Shown here piece after piece: positions 17,019-27,042 of a stretch of DNA of 64,000 bases. The translations under genes and the position numbers were made by a program. Every line of letters starts with the position of its first letter. Position 1 is the first letter of the stretch. The stretch comes from an uncultured Lachnospiraceae bacterium (lineage in GTDB: Bacteria > Bacillota > Clostridia > Lachnospirales > Lachnospiraceae). Location of the stretch: contig CAMNSD010000007.1 in assembly GCA_946554445.1 (NCBI GenBank), positions 82,543 to 146,542 of the forward strand, in the 5' to 3' direction. The notes beneath the pieces are model-generated. The model worked only from the letters and a program-made list of their open reading frames with translations. It made no database searches and was not told where the DNA came from.

Positions 17019-17999
17019 TCATTCTTTATCAAGCAAATCAAAAAATAACGGTGTACCGCCCGTATGCACAAAGAGAATATTTTTCCCTTGGATCTGATGT
17101 TCCTTCAGATAACATTTCATACCGTGAAAAGCCTTTCCCACGTAGGTACTGTCCATGGGGATTCCATCTTTTGCCATCACTGCCTCTATGGTCTTTTTCA
17201 CATCCTGCGTATATTTCCCATAACCACCCATACGGTAGGCGTCTGTAAAAACCAGCGCGTCCTCCCTGTAGAGAGCCTGATACGCATCTCCCAGGTACTC
17301 TTCTATGCTCTGTCTGACCACTTCGCGGCCCCGTGCTTCTTCTCTCGCAATACTAATCCCAATAATCTTTTGGTTTCCTGCTTTCTTTCCGTTCTTACAT
17401 CTTGCAGACTCTGTCAGCAGCTGACCGCTGACCAGTCCCGCCTGCGTTGTGCCGGTCCCCGACGCATGGAATATATAATCAAAGCAAACTCCCGTCTGCT
17501 CCTCATAGGCCGCAATCTCCCTATAGGTATTCACACAGGCACGGGTGCCCGGATTGCCATGCCCACCGCCCATAATAAAATAGGGCTTCCTTCCTTCCTG
17601 TTTATAGGCTTCTATCCGTCTGTCGATAGTTTGTGACACTTCTGTCACTGGGCAAGTCTCAATTACTGCACCGAAGTTTTCCACCAGCCTGGTGTTATAG
17701 AGTATCTCTCGATTCTCCTCTGGCGATATGATATGACAGGCCAGGCCCATTGCTGCTGCCATATTGGCAATAATCCGGCAGTGATTGGAACTGTTGCTTC
17801 CATAAGTCATTACCACGTCCGCCCCGGCCGCCTTAATCTCTTGATAAAACTCCGCCGCCTTACGGGCTTTATTGCCGCCAAAACTAAACGGAATCATATC
17901 CTCCCGCTTGATATAATAATGATTATCTCCGTAATCGCCCGACATCTCCACGATTGGCGTAGGATCTATCCCCTGCTCAAACAATGCAATCTGTTTCAT
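17019..17999 (-). CDS. PLP enzyme of the ACC deaminase / D-cysteine desulfhydrase family
   Basis: This 326-residue fold-type II PLP enzyme has the Schiff-base Lys44 in FGGNKARK, a phosphate-binding GSNSSNHCR loop, and a second Gly-rich FHASGTGTTQAG. The family includes ACC deaminase and D-cysteine desulfhydrase, and related enzymes can racemise or beta-eliminate amino acids. It lies upstream of, and close to, the ATP-grasp gene, which suggests that it supplies an unusual or D-amino acid used by that ligase. Start ATG 17999 overlaps no gene; the sugar-transferase stop is 5 nt upstream. The substrate is unknown. Confidence 0.8.
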   Translation of the reverse strand: MKQIALFEQGIDPTPIVEMSGDYGDNHYYIKREDMIPFSFGGNKARKAAEFYQEIKAAGADVVMTYGSNSSNHCRIIANMAAAMGLACHIISPEENREILYNTRLVENFGAVIETCPVTEVSQTIDRRIEAYKQEGRKPYFIMGGGHGNPGTRACVNTYREIAAYEEQTGVCFDYIFHASGTGTTQAGLVSGQLLTESARCKNGKKAGNQKIIGISIAREEARGREVVRQSIEEYLGDAYQALYREDALVFTDAYRMGGYGKYTQDVKKTIEAVMAKDGIPMDSTYVGKAFHGMKCYLKEHQIQGKNILFVHTGGTPLFFDLLDKE

Positions 18000-18004
18000 C
18001 CTGT

Positions 18005-18628
18005 CTATCGTTCCTCCTGCTGTCTGCGGTACACATCAAAGTCAGCCACCGTCTGGTCGGCGCCGGAGAGCGTGCCGGAACGTTTCAGTACCTTTCCAGC
18101 CGTCATGGCAATAATCTTAACATCTAACAGGAAACTCAAATGCTCCACATAATACAAATCATAACGAAATCGGTCTTCCCAGCCAAGGGCATTGCGCCCG
18201 TTCACCTGGGCAAGCCCCGTGAGCCCCGGCCTCACATCATGACGATGCCTCTCTTCCTCGGTATAATAGGGCAGATACCTGACCAACAAAGGCCTTGGCC
18301 CAATCAGGCTCATATCGCCCTTTAAAATATTGAATAATTCCGGCAGTTCGTCCAAACTGGTAGAGCGCAGGATTTTACCAAACTTCGTCAGCCGCACTTC
18401 ATCTGGCAGAAGATTGCCCTGCGCATCTCTCTCATCCGTCATGGACCGGAATTTATATAACTTAAAAATCTTTTCCCGCCTGCCCGGCCTTTCCTGGTGG
18501 AACAACACCGGACTGCCCAGCTTTATGCGCACCATAAGACACAAAACCAATAGAACCGGGCTCAACACAATAATACCGATCAGCGAAAGCATAAAATCCA
18601 GGAAACGCTTGATTCCGTTTCTATACAT
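18005..18628 (-). CDS. Undecaprenyl-phosphate sugar-1-phosphate transferase (PglC-like initiating enzyme)
   Basis: This 207-residue protein has one N-terminal re-entrant membrane helix (RFLDFMLSLIGIIVLSPVLL), then GSPVLFHQERPG, KLYKFRSM, and STSLDELPELFNILKGDMSLIGPRP, the complete bacterial sugar transferase core with the catalytic Asp-Glu. The minimal size matches PglC monotopic transferases, which put a phospho-sugar (for example diacetylbacillosamine or GalNAc) on undecaprenyl phosphate. ATG 18628 has AGGAG upstream and follows the aminotransferase stop by 11 nt; longer in-frame readings overlap that gene. It probably starts the repeat unit, using the product of the PglF/PglE-like pair. 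Confidence 0.9.
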   Translation of the reverse strand: MYRNGIKRFLDFMLSLIGIIVLSPVLLVLCLMVRIKLGSPVLFHQERPGRREKIFKLYKFRSMTDERDAQGNLLPDEVRLTKFGKILRSTSLDELPELFNILKGDMSLIGPRPLLVRYLPYYTEEERHRHDVRPGLTGLAQVNGRNALGWEDRFRYDLYYVEHLSFLLDVKIIAMTAGKVLKRSGTLSGADQTVADFDVYRRQQEER

Positions 18629-18639
18629 AGTCCTGCTCC

Positions 18640-19776
18640 TTATCTGCCAAAACATGCCCGCACGGTGCGGATGATCAGTTCCATATCTTCCGGCGTATTC
18701 TTGATATCGCTGGGCAGGCATAAACCTCTGCCAAAGATATCTTCCCCTACACTGCTGCCATCTTCATGGTGCGGAAAGAAATCATATGCCGCAAAGACCG
18801 GCTGTAAATGCATAGGTTTCCAGATTGGTCTGCTCTCCGCATTGATCTCCCGGTCCAAGGCATCCATGACCATGTCCGGCGTCACATCACAGCCTTTGGC
18901 TATCGTCATACAGGAAAGCCAGTTATTGGCATCCCCTTCTGGATTCATCGGATTCATGGTTATTTCCGGGATATCTGCAAAAGCTGTCTTATACTGTTCG
19001 TAAATAGCTTTCTTCGCCGCCTTATGCTCCTCTAAGTGAAGCAGCTGTCCCCTGCCAATGCCGGCAGTCACATTGCTCATACGATAATTATATCCAATCT
19101 GGGAATGCTGATAATGTCTGGCGGGATCTCTGGCCTGGGTTGCCAGGAAAGTGGCCTTTTTCACAGCCTCCTCCTCTGCAGAAACCAACATGCCGCCTCC
19201 AGATGTAGTAATGATCTTATTCCCATTAAAAGAATAAATTCCATATTTCCCAAAAGTACCTGTATGCCTTCCCTTATAAGTGCTGCTAAGAGATTCCGCC
19301 GCATCCTCAATCAGGGGCGTACCGTGCGCCTCACAGATTGCCTTGATCTCATCCAGCTTCGCCGGCGTGCCATAGAGATGCACTACAACCACTGCTTTCG
19401 GATTGGGATACTTTTCATAAGCCCGTTCAAGGGCTGCCGGGGACATATTCCAGGTATCCGGCTCCGCATCAATAAAGACCGGCGTTCCATTCTCATATAC
19501 AATCGGATTACAGGTTGCTGAGAAAGTCAGATCTGACACAAACACCACATCGCCCTGTTTCACAGCTAAAAGTTTGAGCGCCAAATGGATTGCCGCCGTA
19601 CCGGCGCTTAATGCCGCCGCATAGCCACATCCAGTATATTCTGCTATCTCTTGCTCCAGAGCATTCACATTGGGCCCCAAAGGCGCTACCCAGTTTGTGT
19701 CAAACGCCTCTTTCACAAACATCTGCTCCTCCCCATGCATTGTGGGAGATGATAAATAAATCCTTTTCTTCTCCAT
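18640..19776 (-). CDS. DegT-family aminotransferase (PglE-like)
   Basis: This 378-residue DegT/DnrJ/EryC1/StrS aminotransferase has SAGTAAIHLALKLL near the N-terminus, an EDAAES metal/PLP-phosphate segment, and the PLP Lys187 in NGNKIITTSGGG. The sequence pattern and length match PglE, which aminates UDP-2-acetamido-4-keto-2,6-dideoxyglucose at C4. It lies next to a PglF-like dehydratase (upstream) and a PglC-like transferase (downstream). No PglD-type hexapeptide acetyltransferase is found in the window, so the 4-amino group may instead be formylated, or acetylated by the GNAT at 27 kb. Confidence 0.87.
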   Translation of the reverse strand: MEKKRIYLSSPTMHGEEQMFVKEAFDTNWVAPLGPNVNALEQEIAEYTGCGYAAALSAGTAAIHLALKLLAVKQGDVVFVSDLTFSATCNPIVYENGTPVFIDAEPDTWNMSPAALERAYEKYPNPKAVVVVHLYGTPAKLDEIKAICEAHGTPLIEDAAESLSSTYKGRHTGTFGKYGIYSFNGNKIITTSGGGMLVSAEEEAVKKATFLATQARDPARHYQHSQIGYNYRMSNVTAGIGRGQLLHLEEHKAAKKAIYEQYKTAFADIPEITMNPMNPEGDANNWLSCMTIAKGCDVTPDMVMDALDREINAESRPIWKPMHLQPVFAAYDFFPHHEDGSSVGEDIFGRGLCLPSDIKNTPEDMELIIRTVRACFGR

Positions 19777-19816
19777 ATACCTATCCTTCCTTGCCCGCTA
19801 AAGTTTATTCCTACAT

Positions 19817-21691
19817 TTATGTCTGGCTATGATAAGTCGGCACAATCTTGCGGATCAACGGCCTGATATTGGAACTCTCCAGCTGGCATTCATCCTTCAA
19901 CTCCTTCAGCTGACAGAAGAATTCCTGCTCATCCAATTCAATGGGTTTCCCAATGTGGATCATCTTATTAGCCGTGTCACGCATACCCTCCTCGTCCATC
20001 AGAAGTTCTTCATAAAGTTTTTCTCCCGGACGAAGTCCTGTAAATTCTATCTTGATATCTTCTCCCACACGATAACCGGAGAGTTTAATCAGATTTTCCG
20101 CCAGTGTGAGGATTTTCACCGGTTCTCCCATATCCAGCACGAAAATCTCCCCGCCCTTCGCATAGGCGCCCGCCTGCAATACCAGAGATACCGCCTCCGG
20201 AATCGTCATAAAGTAGCGGATGATATCCGGGTGGGTGACCGTCACCGGTCCGCCCGCCGCAATCTGTTTACGAAACAGCGGGATCACGCTGCCGTTACTG
20301 CCCAACACATTCCCGAAGCGTACCGCCACAAATTCTGTATCATAATGCTTGTCAAACGTCTGTATGATCATCTCGCAAATCCGCTTGCTGGCCCCCATAA
20401 TATTGGTGGGATTCACCGCCTTATCTGTGGAGATCATGACAAACCGCTGTACGCCGCTCATGGCCGCCGCCTGGGCTGTCTTAAAGGTGCCAAATACATT
20501 ATTCTTAATGGCTTCTGTAGGACTGTCCTCCATCAGCGGCACATGTTTGTGCGCCGCCGCATGATATACGATATGAGGCTTATACTTAGAAAAAATATAA
20601 TTCATTCTGTTGGTATTGCGCACAGAGGCGATCAGTACCACCAGATCCAAATCAGGATATTTCTGTTTCAATTCCTGTTGAACGTCATAGACCGAATTTT
20701 CATAAATATCCACGATCACCAGCCTCTTGGGCTTATGCGTTGCAATCTGTCTGCAAAGTTCGCTGCCGATAGAACCACCGCCGCCAGTGACCAGTACCAC
20801 CTTACCCTGGACATAACCCAGAATGGAATCCATATCCACACTGATCGGATCCCTGCCCAACAGGTCCTCCACTTCCACGTCCCGCAGCTTGCTGACATTG
20901 ACTTCGCCGTTTACCAGCTGATACATGCCTGGCAGAGAGCGAAGTTTACAGTTCGTATCTTTACAGATTTCCAGGATTTCCTTAATCTCAGACCGACTGG
21001 CGGAGGGAAGCGCCACGATAATCTCGTCCACCTCATAAATATCCGCGCACTCCACAATCTTATCCCGTCCGCCAACTACTTTGATTCCCTGAATATATCT
21101 GCCCCACTTTCCCTTATCATCATCAATCACACATTTGATGACCATCGTGGAAAAATTACTGTTTACAATCTCCTTAATGATCACATTACCCGCCTCGCCA
21201 GCGCCGATCACCATGACAGAAATCAGATTCTTTTTATTTTTCTGTTTGTGTTTCAGGCTTCTGAAAAAACGATAGGAAAATCTGCTGGCAAAAATACAGG
21301 TGACCAGAAAGAACATGTAGAAGAGATGATAACTCCTCGGCACGGCCTGATATGTTGCCGATTTAAAAAACTGCATACCAATGCCGTCTACAAACGTGGA
21401 GAGCAGACAAGACAGTATAATGTTCTGCAGTTCTGTCTCACCCGCAAAGGCCCAGAGACTACTGTAGAGACGAAAAATATAAAAAATAAGCAGCGTCAGC
21501 ACAATATTGACCGGCATAAACATCTCAATCGGGTACATGAAATAACGCGGAATGGTATCCACATGAAACTCATACCGGGCTAATATGGCCAGATAACTTG
21601 CCAGGACGATGCTGATAATATCATAAATAATCAGACAGGTCCGTCTATAAAATAATTTTACATTAAAAGGTTTTCTTGTCTTTTTTTTCAT
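19817..21691 (-). CDS. UDP-GlcNAc 4,6-dehydratase, membrane-bound (PglF/WbpM-like)
   Basis: This 624-residue protein has four N-terminal membrane helices, a CoA-binding-like domain (MVIGAGEAGNVIIKEI), and a C-terminal SDR domain (VTGGGGSIGSELCRQ). The catalytic region reads STDKAVNPTNIMGASKR, with Met where SDRs normally have Tyr, as in PglF and WbpM. The enzyme removes water from UDP-GlcNAc to give the 4-keto-6-deoxy sugar. ATG 21691 was chosen over an upstream TTG (21,733) because it lies just after the stop of the polymerase gene. It starts the PglF-PglE-PglC run. Confidence 0.9.
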   Translation of the reverse strand: MKKKTRKPFNVKLFYRRTCLIIYDIISIVLASYLAILARYEFHVDTIPRYFMYPIEMFMPVNIVLTLLIFYIFRLYSSLWAFAGETELQNIILSCLLSTFVDGIGMQFFKSATYQAVPRSYHLFYMFFLVTCIFASRFSYRFFRSLKHKQKNKKNLISVMVIGAGEAGNVIIKEIVNSNFSTMVIKCVIDDDKGKWGRYIQGIKVVGGRDKIVECADIYEVDEIIVALPSASRSEIKEILEICKDTNCKLRSLPGMYQLVNGEVNVSKLRDVEVEDLLGRDPISVDMDSILGYVQGKVVLVTGGGGSIGSELCRQIATHKPKRLVIVDIYENSVYDVQQELKQKYPDLDLVVLIASVRNTNRMNYIFSKYKPHIVYHAAAHKHVPLMEDSPTEAIKNNVFGTFKTAQAAAMSGVQRFVMISTDKAVNPTNIMGASKRICEMIIQTFDKHYDTEFVAVRFGNVLGSNGSVIPLFRKQIAAGGPVTVTHPDIIRYFMTIPEAVSLVLQAGAYAKGGEIFVLDMGEPVKILTLAENLIKLSGYRVGEDIKIEFTGLRPGEKLYEELLMDEEGMRDTANKMIHIGKPIELDEQEFFCQLKELKDECQLESSNIRPLIRKIVPTYHSQT

Positions 21692-21707
21692 ATCCGCGTC
21701 CAGTTTC

Positions 21708-24197
21708 CTAAATCTCTTCTCTCCGTATATCAAACAACAGCGGCGCCAATGTCAACAGCAGGCAGTATGCGATCGGACAGCAGGGATGGAAAATCCACTC
21801 CGTCAATCCTGCCACTGCAAAAAGAACCAGAATCGCTAACGGCAATGCAGCGCACACCGTATCGTCCTTTCTCTTCCGGTAGTAAATAAACGCCTGTATC
21901 AACGTCCCCGCCCCCAACAGGATAAATACGATTCCCACGTAGATACCATGGTCATATGCCACCTGCAGGTAAATATTATGCGCGTGAACCAGGAAATTAC
22001 CGTCAGCTTCTGTAATCCCCATTTCCTCATGTCCAAATGCATTCAGATTATTATAATATTGTCTAAATATATAGAATCTACCGTTTGTGTAGTTTCCTTC
22101 ATCCTCCTCTTCCTGTGCGGCGGCTGCCATATCATCCGTTGACGCCAGCAGGATTGGCGGTTTCTCTTCCAGATACAATTCTTTATACACAGGCACACTG
22201 TCAGCCGCTGAGAAAAACAGGAACGCGTTTAAACATTTCTCTTCCGGAACCCCCAGCACTTTCATCTGGAACACCTGCACAAAACGCTCCACTGTAATAT
22301 AATAATAAGAATCCATGTCCCTGCCATGCATCAATTCCGAAGGAATCTCCTCAATCTCATGCAGTTCCGGCTCTGCCGCTACAGAAGGCAGCATACGCTG
22401 GGCCGTAAAAACCACCGGGAAACAGACAACCGCTGCAAGTGCCATCATCCCCACGCTCTGCAACAGCCTTTTCCACCGGTTTTCCATGGAAAGGCATACC
22501 AGGGGAATGATCACAAGCGCGGTCGCCAAGATTGCCAGATAACCGGTTCTGGAAAGCGTAAACACTAAATAAGCTACGGAAATCCCCAGCATGATCAATT
22601 CTTTATAAGTACCGGCAAAAGAGGGATTCCTTCTAAAGGCATCTAAAAATTTCACCAACGCCGCGCACACCACCAATGCCAGATACACTGCAGAGATTGT
22701 CACCGTATGAAAGATAAACGGATATCTATAATACTGAAAATACATATAAGGTCTGTGCATGAGACAGTAAATCACCATCACACCAAAGTGAAGCAGAATA
22801 CCGTTACATATATTCTGCAACAATCCCGGCTTTTTATCCCAAGCCGCCATACGCAGATAATACAAGGCAAAGGCACATACTAAATAAATAGGCCATCCTC
22901 TGGTATTCCGGTAAATAATGATCAATACAAAGAAAAGTGCCACCAAAATTCCATAACCTATGGATATCCTGCGAATCTTTCTGCCGATCAAAATCCTGAG
23001 CGTGTTAAGGATCACAAAACCTGTCAGGATTCCCACCCAAGCCGTCAACTGAACTGTCAGGATCTCCAATTCCTCCGGCTCTTCCAGAAGCCTTACCGTA
23101 GTCTGATAATAGTAATAACCAGCCACCGATGCCACAGCGGCATAGATTAGATTCACCAAATTCAAAAGTTCCTGACGCGTATAGGTGACAATCACCGCCA
23201 AGGCAAAGAAAATCAACATCTGCCTATACGCCACCGTATGATGGATCTCATACAGGCCATTCATATAATTACAGCAAGACCAGATGGCCCCTGCAAACAT
23301 GGCTGACTGTAGATATCCCTGCCATCTTTCCTGCACCATATCCACAATCGTCCTGTCCGTGGCGCAGCCTGTCCTGTCATGGTTTACCGCATAGAGCGCT
23401 ATCAAGACTGCCAGCAATACGCCCACCTCATAAAAAACAATGGACACAATATCATTGGTAAAAGTCATACAGGGACCGATCAGAATAAAGGCGGCAACCC
23501 CCAGAATAATAATCACCGGATTCAACACAGCCCGCATGGTCCGCTCCACCGTAAGCAGCGTGTTCTTCTCCGGGTATCTGCCATAATACCGGCCGGACAA
23601 ATACGTCACCAGAACTCCCACAAGAAGCAGGAGCATGTCAATCACAAACGTCTTCATCTTGCGCAGGGGCATCACATAATGATAGGATGCAATCATGCAA
23701 TGGTCCGTATCGCCTATCTCACTGTAAAAAAGCGGTCCAATATAAGGATTGGGCGACGCCGCTGTATCCGCATATCCTACGCGAAATTCCATCTCCATAT
23801 TCTGAAGCAGGAAATAATATTCCTTGCCCACTTCCAAATCCAGATTGATCTGCACCGTACAGTAACCGGGAACTTCATCCATATCCTTGGTACTTATAAC
23901 CTGCTGCATGATAATATTCATGGCGCCGTCATAAAGTACAAAGTTAAACTCCTTCCCAATCTCGGCGCTGGTCAGAAACACATCTATGCTCTGCAGCCTG
24001 TCGAACTGGGCGATAAACATCTGATGTATCGCAGAGCCCCCTGAAATGGTCTCGGATTCCATCACCACCTGCTCGTCGCTCTTAGACGACACAGTCTCCT
24101 TTACAAGCCTAAGCGGCCACAAGGAAAGCACCACACATATGACAATAATCCAGACCGTGCCACAGAGAGCCTGTCTTTTGTTGATGATTCGATTCAT
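21708..24197 (-). CDS. O-antigen ligase/polymerase-like membrane protein (Wzy-type)
   Basis: This 829-residue protein starts with one membrane helix, followed by an extracellular beta-type domain (about 40-190), then about ten or more membrane helices. Near the C-terminus NFLVHAHNIYLQVAYDHG is the Wzy_C/WaaL-type motif that contains the conserved His of the ligase/polymerase loop. Such proteins join lipid-linked repeat units outside the membrane or pass glycan to an acceptor. The extra N-terminal extracellular domain is not part of standard Wzy proteins. GGAG precedes ATG 24197. A T9 run sits in the 67-nt gap upstream. Confidence 0.78.
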   Translation of the reverse strand: MNRIINKRQALCGTVWIIVICVVLSLWPLRLVKETVSSKSDEQVVMESETISGGSAIHQMFIAQFDRLQSIDVFLTSAEIGKEFNFVLYDGAMNIIMQQVISTKDMDEVPGYCTVQINLDLEVGKEYYFLLQNMEMEFRVGYADTAASPNPYIGPLFYSEIGDTDHCMIASYHYVMPLRKMKTFVIDMLLLLVGVLVTYLSGRYYGRYPEKNTLLTVERTMRAVLNPVIIILGVAAFILIGPCMTFTNDIVSIVFYEVGVLLAVLIALYAVNHDRTGCATDRTIVDMVQERWQGYLQSAMFAGAIWSCCNYMNGLYEIHHTVAYRQMLIFFALAVIVTYTRQELLNLVNLIYAAVASVAGYYYYQTTVRLLEEPEELEILTVQLTAWVGILTGFVILNTLRILIGRKIRRISIGYGILVALFFVLIIIYRNTRGWPIYLVCAFALYYLRMAAWDKKPGLLQNICNGILLHFGVMVIYCLMHRPYMYFQYYRYPFIFHTVTISAVYLALVVCAALVKFLDAFRRNPSFAGTYKELIMLGISVAYLVFTLSRTGYLAILATALVIIPLVCLSMENRWKRLLQSVGMMALAAVVCFPVVFTAQRMLPSVAAEPELHEIEEIPSELMHGRDMDSYYYITVERFVQVFQMKVLGVPEEKCLNAFLFFSAADSVPVYKELYLEEKPPILLASTDDMAAAAQEEEDEGNYTNGRFYIFRQYYNNLNAFGHEEMGITEADGNFLVHAHNIYLQVAYDHGIYVGIVFILLGAGTLIQAFIYYRKRKDDTVCAALPLAILVLFAVAGLTEWIFHPCCPIAYCLLLTLAPLLFDIRREEI

Positions 24198-24264
24198 AAT
24201 CTATTCTCCATAAAATGTCAAAACAATCACAGATTAGTATATCACGATTGATTTTTTTTTACAA

Positions 24265-26088
24265 CTAAGGGCTATCGGCCAACGGTTCCAGCACCATCGA
24301 CACTAGAAGCGGCAGTCCAAACCAGAACATCAGCACATACCTGGGCAGATAAGTGGGCCCCAGAATCACTGTCAGCCACACGGCAAATATCATATAAAAC
24401 GGCAAAAGCATCTGATATTTTCTCTTATATAAGAAATAGACAAAACAAAACGCATACAGCCAGAACATTCCGCCCATGGAAAACAACATAGACAGCACCG
24501 GCACTTTCTCTTTCCAGATTTCCAAAGATAATCTCCGGTATATCTCATCAAGCCAAGGCATCTTACTTTCCCTGGCGCCCGGTTCCTCCACCTCATAGCC
24601 AAAATATGAACTATCTTTATAGGTAAATGTAAATACGGAATTTCCCTGATAGACATTGACTACTGCATCCGGATACCAAAAGCCGTAGGAAGTCATCCAC
24701 CAGGCATTTAAATAAGACAGTGGTTTTCTTAAGCCAATCTTTATCCACAGCCATGCGTATTTTGATTTATCCTTTTGAAAAGTAGTATTCTCGAAGCGCC
24801 ACTTAACTGGATCAGAAAGCCTTGCATTATACATTCTGAGGGCTTCTTCCGGCAGAATCTCATGCAGTGTCTTCGTATCCTCCTCATCAAACACCTCCGG
24901 CGTATACTTATATGTCCTGGCCAGCTGTTGGATTGGCACCGTCAAAATCTCCTGCTTCTCGCTATCGTCCGCATGCAGCACCGTTTTCAATCCTGCATTG
25001 ACAAGCAGACACAGCGCCACCGCACACACTGCGCACAGGCACAGCTTCATACGCCGCTTCCTCATGTACAAAAGAAGAACCGGAATCATCAGGATAAAGG
25101 CATACAGTCCGTTATTGCGAAACAACATCATTCCTGCCGCGCTTACTATAAAAAGCATCAGCCATTTTTTTGATGCAGCAAATTCTTCCGCATGCAGCCC
25201 GATCTGTAACAGACAGATCAACAGTAGAAGAAGTGCGGATGTAAACAGGGCGTCTTTTGCCGAACACAGGGCAAACATTACAATCACCGGAAAAAAGGCA
25301 AAATAAAGTACGCCGGCAAAGTAAACTGCCCGCGACACTTTTTTCCTGCGAAGATATGACAATAGAAAAGCAAAACAACCCGCCACACAAAGCATCTGTA
25401 TCACAACATAGCACGCGATTCCCATATTGTAGGAGCCAAGCGCCTTGTGTACCGCACAGATGATGCCGCCCAGCATAAGCACATGAACCAGCGGATGATG
25501 GGTGGAAAACATCCTGGTCGCCACCTGCACATATTCTTCCTGCGCATCGTACACAAAGAATCCCGGATACACTGCCAGAAAGACAGGCATCCAACACAAT
25601 ATAATGATGACAAACGAAATAAGATCCGTCCTCTTCTCCCGAAGCTGCAAGGGCCACACAATCTTTTCTGCCAAAGGACGTTGCGCTCTTTTGGTAAGCC
25701 ACTGGTCCAAAATATCCCACAATTTCCGGACAAGCACTGCAAAAAACACCGTCAACACCGGCAGGGATATCCAAAGCTTTATATCCTTGAAATCCACATT
25801 CTCCATGCTGTCCAGCCGCACGCCAAAGAGCATCGCCATCGTAAACAACAGGGAAAATATCACGGCAATCCGCAGCCCCCTTCGATCCTGAAAATCCAAT
25901 GTCCCCAGGGAGCGTTTTAATGTATAGAAAGCAAGCCCCCACAAAAGCACCGCAAAGATACTGTTCGTAAAGGCCAAGTCGTTCTCTCCGCTGTTTAAAA
26001 TCTGGGGAAAACACAGTGTTGCCGCCGTTGCCAAAATGAGCGCGGCGGCACTTATCCATTTGCTGTTATTCATGATTCTCTCGTTCAT
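24265..26088 (-). CDS. Polytopic membrane protein, DUF6020-type (GT-C-like)
   Basis: This 607-residue protein is similar in plan to the one at 4,290-5,984: many membrane helices, an outer-loop FVYDAQEEYVQVAT followed by STHHPLVHVL, and a C-terminal half with TVPIQQLARTYKY. It starts at ATG 26088, or at ATG 26073, inside the end of the GT2 gene. The partner GT2 upstream makes an undecaprenyl-phosphate-sugar, a possible donor for this kind of GT-C protein, giving a GtrB plus GtrC-like pair. Enzymatic role is inferred only. Confidence 0.65.
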   Translation of the reverse strand: MNERIMNNSKWISAAALILATAATLCFPQILNSGENDLAFTNSIFAVLLWGLAFYTLKRSLGTLDFQDRRGLRIAVIFSLLFTMAMLFGVRLDSMENVDFKDIKLWISLPVLTVFFAVLVRKLWDILDQWLTKRAQRPLAEKIVWPLQLREKRTDLISFVIIILCWMPVFLAVYPGFFVYDAQEEYVQVATRMFSTHHPLVHVLMLGGIICAVHKALGSYNMGIACYVVIQMLCVAGCFAFLLSYLRRKKVSRAVYFAGVLYFAFFPVIVMFALCSAKDALFTSALLLLLICLLQIGLHAEEFAASKKWLMLFIVSAAGMMLFRNNGLYAFILMIPVLLLYMRKRRMKLCLCAVCAVALCLLVNAGLKTVLHADDSEKQEILTVPIQQLARTYKYTPEVFDEEDTKTLHEILPEEALRMYNARLSDPVKWRFENTTFQKDKSKYAWLWIKIGLRKPLSYLNAWWMTSYGFWYPDAVVNVYQGNSVFTFTYKDSSYFGYEVEEPGARESKMPWLDEIYRRLSLEIWKEKVPVLSMLFSMGGMFWLYAFCFVYFLYKRKYQMLLPFYMIFAVWLTVILGPTYLPRYVLMFWFGLPLLVSMVLEPLADSP

Positions 26089-27010
26089 CGATACTCTCTC
26101 TGATCACATACTGTGGAGAATTGTTCATGGAAATATAAATCCTTCCCAGATATTCTCCGATGATTCCCAGCATCAGCAGAATGATGCCGCAAAAAAACAC
26201 CAGTGCCGCCATCAGGGCGCTGAAACCCATCGGTACCGCCGGCATTATCATTTTCTTAATGATCGTATAAATTCCATACAGAAAACCACCGCAGGCGGAA
26301 ACGACACCGATCACGGTGGCAATCCTCAGCGGTTTGACGCTGAACGCCGTAAAACCATTGAACCATAACCCCAACAGCTTGCCCAATGTATAACCGGAAG
26401 TCCCGCTCATCCGCTCCCTGTGCGTCACATCCACATTGACAATATTCTTGGTCGCCCTGAGGACCAGTCCGATCACATAAGGGAAAGGGTTCTCATAGCG
26501 CAAAATCTCGTTCACCACAAACCGCCTCACGGCAAAGTAACTGGATATATAAAGTTCTTTCGGTTTCCCCAGCATCACCCGCGTCATCAGTTCGTTGACC
26601 TTACTGCCCAGATTGCGGAATCCTGAATGCTGCTTATGGGAATATCTGGCGTAAACCACATCCGCCCCCGCCTCAATCTCTGCAAGCAGCTTACCCACCT
26701 CATCTGCTGGCGTCTGACCGTCGTCGTCCAGACACACTACAATCTCACCTCTTGCACGGGCAAAACCAGCCATCAGGGCCGAATGCTGTCCAAAGTTCCT
26801 GGCCAGGTTCACCCCACAGATATTCTTCTGCTGTCCACAGAGCTGCCGTATTGTTCCAAAAGTATCGTCCGGCGAAGCGTCATTAACCAAAATAATCTCA
26901 TGGCGGTACTGTGTCTCAGATTCCATGGTCCTATTGATTTCTTCCACTACCTTGCCGATCGTCTGTTCCGACCGGTAACAAGGTATCACAAAACTGACAA
27001 GTGTACTCAT
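26066..27010 (-). CDS. GT2, undecaprenyl-phosphate glycosyltransferase (GtrB/ArnC-like)
   Basis: This 314-residue protein has a GT-A domain (FVIPCYRSEQTIGKVVEEI, NDASPDDTF, CLDDDGQTPAD with the metal-binding DDD) followed by two C-terminal membrane helices and IIGEYLGRIY, as in GtrB, ArnC and DPM-like enzymes. These make polyprenyl-phosphate-sugar for transfer outside the membrane. AGAGGA lies 6 nt before ATG 27010. A GtrA-type flippase component is encoded at 33,751 and DUF6020/GT-C acceptor-side enzymes are adjacent, so this appears to be one arm of a side-branch glucosylation-like module. Confidence 0.87.
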   Translation of the reverse strand: MSTLVSFVIPCYRSEQTIGKVVEEINRTMESETQYRHEIILVNDASPDDTFGTIRQLCGQQKNICGVNLARNFGQHSALMAGFARARGEIVVCLDDDGQTPADEVGKLLAEIEAGADVVYARYSHKQHSGFRNLGSKVNELMTRVMLGKPKELYISSYFAVRRFVVNEILRYENPFPYVIGLVLRATKNIVNVDVTHRERMSGTSGYTLGKLLGLWFNGFTAFSVKPLRIATVIGVVSACGGFLYGIYTIIKKMIMPAVPMGFSALMAALVFFCGIILLMLGIIGEYLGRIYISMNNSPQYVIRESIDERENHE

Positions 27011-27042
27011 TGTATCCTCTTTAATCCTCCCCAACGCCGCGG

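Noticed and set aside
24252..24260. T9 run between the polymerase and DUF6020 genes
   Set aside because: It lies outside any recognisable promoter spacer or reading frame; ordinary in AT-rich gaps.
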